NCBI GenBank assembly: GCA_947457445.1
Contig: CANGVO010000028.1
Span: forward strand, 1 to 10,004
Direction: 5' to 3'
Source: Actinomycetota bacterium
GTDB taxonomy: Bacteria; Actinomycetota; Actinomycetes; Nanopelagicales; Nanopelagicaceae
DNA length: 10,004 bases
The notes below the pieces were generated by a model. The model did not search any database. It had not been told where the DNA came from and saw only the letters and a list, made by a program, of their open reading frames with translations. Both the position numbers and the translations under genes were made by a program. Position 1 is the first letter of the stretch. The number at the start of each line of letters is the position of its first letter. Of the stretch, positions 6,803 to 10,004 are shown piece after piece.

Positions 6803-6812
6803 GATTTCTAGA
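6789..6812. repeat. Three tandem 8-bp repeats upstream of the SDR gene
   Basis: TTTCTATA, TTTCTAGA and TTTCTAGA follow one another without gaps. The last two contain the palindrome TCTAGA. They cover the stop codon of the ABM gene and the presumed -35 region of the SDR promoter, so they may be an operator or just slipped-strand repeats. Confidence 0.6.
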
Positions 6813-7095
6813 GGGAATCCATCACAGTAATCGTTTCACCAAATACATAATTAGGCCCGATCGCCTGCCATGCCTTGCTATTGTCGTTGACCATATGGGC
6901 ATCCCAAGAAGGTCGGTCGCTCCAGATCTCCCAGACATTTACAACATCTGGCTTTTGGGTATCGCGGTAAATCTCGATAAATTCGCAACCTGCTTCGGTA
7001 CGGATCACGGCGATGTGGCTCTTGAGTTTTGAAACAAACTCATCAAATTGGCCAGGCTTAACATTTACTTCAACGAAGAGAAATACTTTGCTCAT
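6808..7095 (-). CDS. ABM-domain protein (antibiotic biosynthesis monooxygenase/YgiN-like)
   Basis: Small 95-residue protein made of one ABM-fold (dimeric ferredoxin-like) domain. Family-like features are the opening strand FLFVEVNVKPGQ, the FDEFVSKLK helix, EAGCEFIEIYRD in the middle and a WEIWSDRPSWDAHM segment near residues 55-68. Proteins of this family include quinol monooxygenases and haem-degrading enzymes, but many are uncharacterised and no catalytic residue can be named here. Its ATG overlaps the TGA of the DMGDH-like gene (ATGA), so translation is coupled and a role alongside that flavoprotein is likely. The stop is followed by tandem repeats and the SDR promoter. Confidence 0.85.
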   Translation of the reverse strand: MSKVFLFVEVNVKPGQFDEFVSKLKSHIAVIRTEAGCEFIEIYRDTQKPDVVNVWEIWSDRPSWDAHMVNDNSKAWQAIGPNYVFGETITVMDSL

Positions 7096-9548
7096 TTAAT
7101 TCGCTCCCCTGCTGGATCGAAAAGTGGTTCTTCTTTTACTGTCGCAATCTTAGCCTGACCGAACATTTCTACACTTAATTCTCTTCCTGGCTGGCTATGT
7201 TCCAAAGGTAGATAAGCGTAGGCAATTGCAGTTTTTAAAGTGTAACCCTGACCGGCTGATTTAATTCTGCCAATGACTTCACCGTTAAAGAAAATGGGTT
7301 CGTTGCCAAGTGGCACGTCTCTGATATCGCTAAAAGTTAAAGCGGTTAGTTTGCGTTTATTACTTGATTCTGCGGTCTGTACCGCTTCTCGACCAATGAA
7401 TTTCTCTTTCTTCATCGAAACTGCAAAACCTAACCCAGCTTCATAAGGGTTGGTTTCACTATTTATCTCACCCGCCCAGGCACGATATCCCTTTTCTAAG
7501 CGCAAAGATTCAATCGCGCGATAGCCACATGGGCGCAGATTAAATTCTTTACCCGCTTCAATCAAGGAGAGCCAAACTTGTAAAGACTTTTCTCTTGGAA
7601 TATAGAGTTCCCAACCTAATTCGCCAACATAGGTGATCCGTGTTGCCCGAAGTTCAACACCAGCAACGCTAATGATTTGAGAACGCATGAAACCAAAGGC
7701 TTCATTTGATAGGTCTGCCTCCGTGCATTTACTTAGAATCTTTCGAGCGTTAGGGCCCCAGATGCCAAAACATGCCAGCTCTTGCGTTAAATCCTTGATA
7801 ACCACATTTTCATAATTGTTTTGTCTGCGAATTTTTTCCAGCCAGCCCATGTCATGATTTAAAAAGGCGGTTCCTGTAACTATAAAGAAGGTGTTTTCAT
7901 CGGTTTGTGTAACCGTGTAATCAGACTCGATACCGCCCCTGGTGTTCAGTGCTTGGGTGTAAATAGTTCGGCCCACTCCTCTTACAACGTTATTTGCACA
8001 GACTAAAGATAAAAACTCGGCTGCACCTGCTCCGGTGACCTCAATTTTTGCAAAACTTGATTCATCGAAAATCCCCGCCGAAGTTCTGGTCGCATGATGT
8101 TCCAGCGCTACTGCAGGATGCCAATTTTTTCCTACCCAACCATTTGGCCGTAGCGATTCATCTAATTGGCTCTCACTTGGATTTGAGTAGAAATTAACTC
8201 GCTCCCAAGCAGACTTCTCTCCGAAGACCGCATGGTTATCGCGATGCCAATCATAAATTGGAGATTTCTTTTCGCCTCGTGCGCTCTGACGCTCTTCTCC
8301 AGGATAATGAATGTCGTAATACGCCTCATAATTTTCGGTAACTCTCTCCAGAGTGAACTTAGGAGATTTGTAGGCATCAGAAAATCTCTTGATATCCATG
8401 TGCCACAAATCCATAGTTGGCTCACCAGCCACAATCCATTCGGCAACAACTTTGCCAACGCCACCTGCACCAGCAATTCCGTGCGCACAAAAGCCTGCAG
8501 CAATATAGAAACCACCAACGGAGCTTTCGCCTAAACAGAATTCATTATCTGGTGTAAACGCCTCTGGCCCATTAATAAAATTCTTGATTCCAATTTCTCC
8601 CATTTTGGGTACGCGAATGGCGGCGTTTGTAGCGATTTCTTCGAATCTATCCCACTCGTCTGGTAGCAATTTCGCATTGAAATCCGCTGGGATTGAATCC
8701 AATGACTCGTGGCTTGTACGCCAAGGTTTTGAATTTCTCTCATACCCACCCATGAGAAGACCTTTTACCTCTTGGCGGAAATAGATCAAATTATCTGGAT
8801 CTCGCAATGATGGAAGGGTGACTGAACTATCGGGTAAGAAATTCTCCGTTATTAAGTATTGATGACTCATTGGAACAATCGGAACGCGTACGTCAACCAT
8901 TCGTCCGATCTCAGCGGCGAAAATACCGCCGCAATTAACTACAACCTCACATTCGATTTCACCTTTATCGGTTAATACCGAAGTGACTCTGCCATTTTCA
9001 GTATTAATCTTTAAAACTCTGGTGTGAGTAAATATCTTCACGCCTTCTTTTCGAGCACCGCTCGCCAGCGCTTGTGTCAACTGTGATGGATCGACTTGTC
9101 CATCAGATGCCATGTAACAACCGCCGAGGACGCCATCCATATTCAATAAAGGAAATAACTCTTTTATCTCACCTAAGCTAATTTCTTTTAGATCTAGTCC
9201 GAAAGTTTTGGCCCAACCAATTTGGCGCCTGATCTCCTGCATTCGTTCAGGAGTAGAAGCAATTTTGATGCTGCCACATTCTTTCCATCCAGGCGGAGTA
9301 TCTGTTTTCTCTAACTTTCGATACAGGTCAACTGAGTGCATATTCATCTTGGTAAGTGTTGGGTCAGCACGCAATTGTCCGACCAATCCAGCTGAGTGAA
9401 ATGTTGATCCACTCGTTAAGTCCGACCTATCAACTAGTACTACATCTTTTTCGCCGAGTTGAGCCAGATGATAGGCAACTGATGCGCCACCAACTCCACC
9501 ACCGATGATTACTATTCTCGCGCGCGTTGGTAACTCTTGAAGATTCAC
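7092..9548 (-). CDS. Dimethylglycine/sarcosine dehydrogenase-type flavoprotein (DAO + GcvT domains)
   Basis: Two-part oxidative N-demethylase of 818 residues, the length typical of the DMGDH/SARDH family. The first half is a DAO-type FAD domain with GGGVGG at residues 16-21 and Asp40 for the ribose. GSTFHSAGL places His51 at the position that carries covalent FAD in mammalian DMGDH. A linker (FAO_M-like) region follows from about 370 to 430. The second half, about 450-818, is a GcvT aminomethyltransferase domain that in this family passes the one-carbon unit to tetrahydrofolate; Asp543 in GGIESDYTV matches the conserved aspartate of T-protein. Likely products are sarcosine or glycine plus methylene-THF. 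Dimethylglycine and sarcosine dehydrogenases cannot be told apart here. GTG start, -10 box six bases upstream; coupled to the ABM gene. Confidence 0.88.
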   Translation of the reverse strand: MNLQELPTRARIVIIGGGVGGASVAYHLAQLGEKDVVLVDRSDLTSGSTFHSAGLVGQLRADPTLTKMNMHSVDLYRKLEKTDTPPGWKECGSIKIASTPERMQEIRRQIGWAKTFGLDLKEISLGEIKELFPLLNMDGVLGGCYMASDGQVDPSQLTQALASGARKEGVKIFTHTRVLKINTENGRVTSVLTDKGEIECEVVVNCGGIFAAEIGRMVDVRVPIVPMSHQYLITENFLPDSSVTLPSLRDPDNLIYFRQEVKGLLMGGYERNSKPWRTSHESLDSIPADFNAKLLPDEWDRFEEIATNAAIRVPKMGEIGIKNFINGPEAFTPDNEFCLGESSVGGFYIAAGFCAHGIAGAGGVGKVVAEWIVAGEPTMDLWHMDIKRFSDAYKSPKFTLERVTENYEAYYDIHYPGEERQSARGEKKSPIYDWHRDNHAVFGEKSAWERVNFYSNPSESQLDESLRPNGWVGKNWHPAVALEHHATRTSAGIFDESSFAKIEVTGAGAAEFLSLVCANNVVRGVGRTIYTQALNTRGGIESDYTVTQTDENTFFIVTGTAFLNHDMGWLEKIRRQNNYENVVIKDLTQELACFGIWGPNARKILSKCTEADLSNEAFGFMRSQIISVAGVELRATRITYVGELGWELYIPREKSLQVWLSLIEAGKEFNLRPCGYRAIESLRLEKGYRAWAGEINSETNPYEAGLGFAVSMKKEKFIGREAVQTAESSNKRKLTALTFSDIRDVPLGNEPIFFNGEVIGRIKSAGQGYTLKTAIAYAYLPLEHSQPGRELSVEMFGQAKIATVKEEPLFDPAGERIK
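7104..7110 (-). promoter_or_regulatory. Shine-Dalgarno of the ABM gene
   Basis: AGGGGAG on the minus strand, eight bases before ATG 7095 and inside the 3' end of the DMGDH-like gene. It supports coupled translation of the pair. Confidence 0.7.
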
Positions 9549-9570
9549 AACGCAACTGTATCCTTTGCGT
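9537..9570. promoter_or_regulatory. Candidate bidirectional promoter between the DMGDH-like and kinase genes
   Basis: Plus strand: TTGAAG (9537-9542, a -35 match) is followed after 16 bases by TATCCT (9559-9564), then six bases to GTG 9571. Minus strand: TACAGT (9560-9555) ends six bases before GTG 9548; no good -35 is seen for it. The two -10 boxes share the TA at 9559-9560. Both genes would give leaderless transcripts with starts 23 bp apart. The plus-strand -35 lies within the first codons of the DMGDH-like gene. Confidence 0.5.
9550..9570. repeat. Inverted repeat in the 22-bp divergent intergenic region
   Basis: ACGCAA (9550-9555) and TTGCGT (9565-9570) are perfect inverted copies around a nine-base centre. 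The symmetry continues into CAC and GTG, the two start codons, if one extra base is allowed on the left. It overlaps both -10 boxes, so it may be promoter symmetry or a site for a dimeric regulator. Confidence 0.7.
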
Positions 9571-10004
9571 GTGAGCCAATCTAGTCATGAGTATGACAAT
9601 TTGTTAGATAAAGTTCCTAGATTGCAGAACAGAATCTCAGTTACTGAATTATCTGGTGGGCTCACCAATCGGAATCTAAAAGTTTCAACTGCATCTGGGG
9701 ATTATGTCGCCAGAATATCAAGCAATAAATCATCGTTGTTGGCTATAGATCGTCGCTCTGAATATGAAAACTCAAAAATTGCCGCGGGCATTGGAGTTGG
9801 CGCACCAATTTTTGATTACCTACCTGACTTCGGTTTGTTGGTAATTGGTTACATACCAGGTAAGACTTACTCAGATAATGATGTTTCAAATAATTTAGGC
9901 AGGATTGCCAGCGCTTGCAAGCAACTTCATAAGGCTCAACCATTTACTAGAGATTTTGACATGTTTGTAATTCAGCAGAATTATCAAAAACTGGTCTCGG
10001 AATC
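9571..10004 (+). CDS. Choline/ethanolamine kinase-like phosphotransferase (3' truncated)
   Basis: N-terminal 144 residues of an APH/choline-kinase-fold protein; the C-terminal lobe with the catalytic Asp and the metal-binding motif lies beyond the window. Visible landmarks are the phosphate-binding loop LSGGLTNRN (residues 27-35), YVARI with Arg48 at the position of the nucleotide-contacting residue, IDRRSEYEN (59-67) as in LicA-type kinases, and ACKQLHKAQPF near residues 114-125. No ATG opens the frame: GTG 9571 is chosen because a -10-like TATCCT lies six bases before it and it leaves a normal N-terminus; TTG 9601 is an alternative. Divergent pairing with the DMGDH-like gene hints at choline or ethanolamine as substrate, but thiamine or other small alcohols are possible. 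Confidence 0.75.
   Translation, partial: MSQSSHEYDNLLDKVPRLQNRISVTELSGGLTNRNLKVSTASGDYVARISSNKSSLLAIDRRSEYENSKIAAGIGVGAPIFDYLPDFGLLVIGYIPGKTYSDNDVSNNLGRIASACKQLHKAQPFTRDFDMFVIQQNYQKLVSE

Noticed and set aside
8162..8518. 118-codon minus-strand frame and several others within the DMGDH-like gene
   Set aside because: Out-of-frame shadows of a continuous 818-residue protein with recognisable domains throughout; no sign of frameshift.
9549..9570. Glycine or other riboswitch before the DMGDH-like gene
   Set aside because: The divergent spacer is 22 bp and both genes appear leaderless, so there is no 5' UTR that could hold an aptamer.
9743..9943. 66-codon minus-strand frame opposite the kinase gene
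   Set aside because: Antisense to a frame with clear kinase-family motifs; no promoter or ribosome site seen.
1..10004. tRNA/rRNA genes, CRISPR arrays, insertion sequences, phage or defence genes
   Set aside because: Nearly all the sequence is accounted for by metabolic and transport genes with consistent composition; no repeat arrays, transposase motifs or cloverleaf structures were seen.

Overview
The window looks like part of a streamlined actinobacterial genome, most plausibly a freshwater acI/Nanopelagicales-type organism. This is inferred from moderate GC, very tight gene packing with no gap above about 40 bp, stop/start overlaps inside operons, GTG starts, and several genes with no room for a 5' leader. 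No marker gene is present, so the taxonomic guess is only moderate.

Left part (1-3216, plus strand). This is the end of a carbohydrate-uptake operon. It holds the 3' portion of an RbsC/FrcC-type ABC permease, a translationally coupled single-domain ATPase (FrcA-like), and a GMC-family flavoprotein oxidoreductase with a four-cysteine cluster. The gene upstream of the window was not seen; a periplasmic-type sugar-binding protein would be expected there.

Middle (3213-6021). An AroE-like shikimate dehydrogenase family protein (minus strand) meets the GMC gene tail to tail. It diverges from iolE-iolG (plus strand), which encode an inosose-dehydratase-like TIM-barrel protein and a Gfo/Idh/MocA (inositol 2-dehydrogenase-like) protein. 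Together with the transporter this suggests import and oxidation of a cyclitol or related sugar. The rest of the classical iol pathway (iolB, C, D, J) is not in the window, and the GMC and AroE-like proteins are not part of that pathway.

Right part (6033-10004). On the minus strand lie a DMGDH/sarcosine-dehydrogenase-type flavoprotein with a folate-binding GcvT half, an ABM-domain small protein coupled to it by an ATGA overlap, and then a short-chain dehydrogenase with its own apparent promoter. Diverging from the demethylase gene is the start of a choline/ethanolamine-kinase-like phosphotransferase. A link to choline/betaine-derived methylamine metabolism is plausible.

Regulatory architecture. 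Five operon-leading genes (AroE-like, iolE, SDR, DMGDH-like, kinase) each have a TANNNT hexamer exactly six bases before the start codon, which is the geometry expected for leaderless mRNAs. Three of the four internal operon genes (ATPase, iolG, ABM) instead carry purine-rich Shine-Dalgarno sequences. The DMGDH/kinase pair shares a 22-bp intergenic region in which the two -10 boxes overlap inside an inverted repeat, a candidate bidirectional promoter. No RNA genes, CRISPR arrays, insertion sequences or phage genes were seen.
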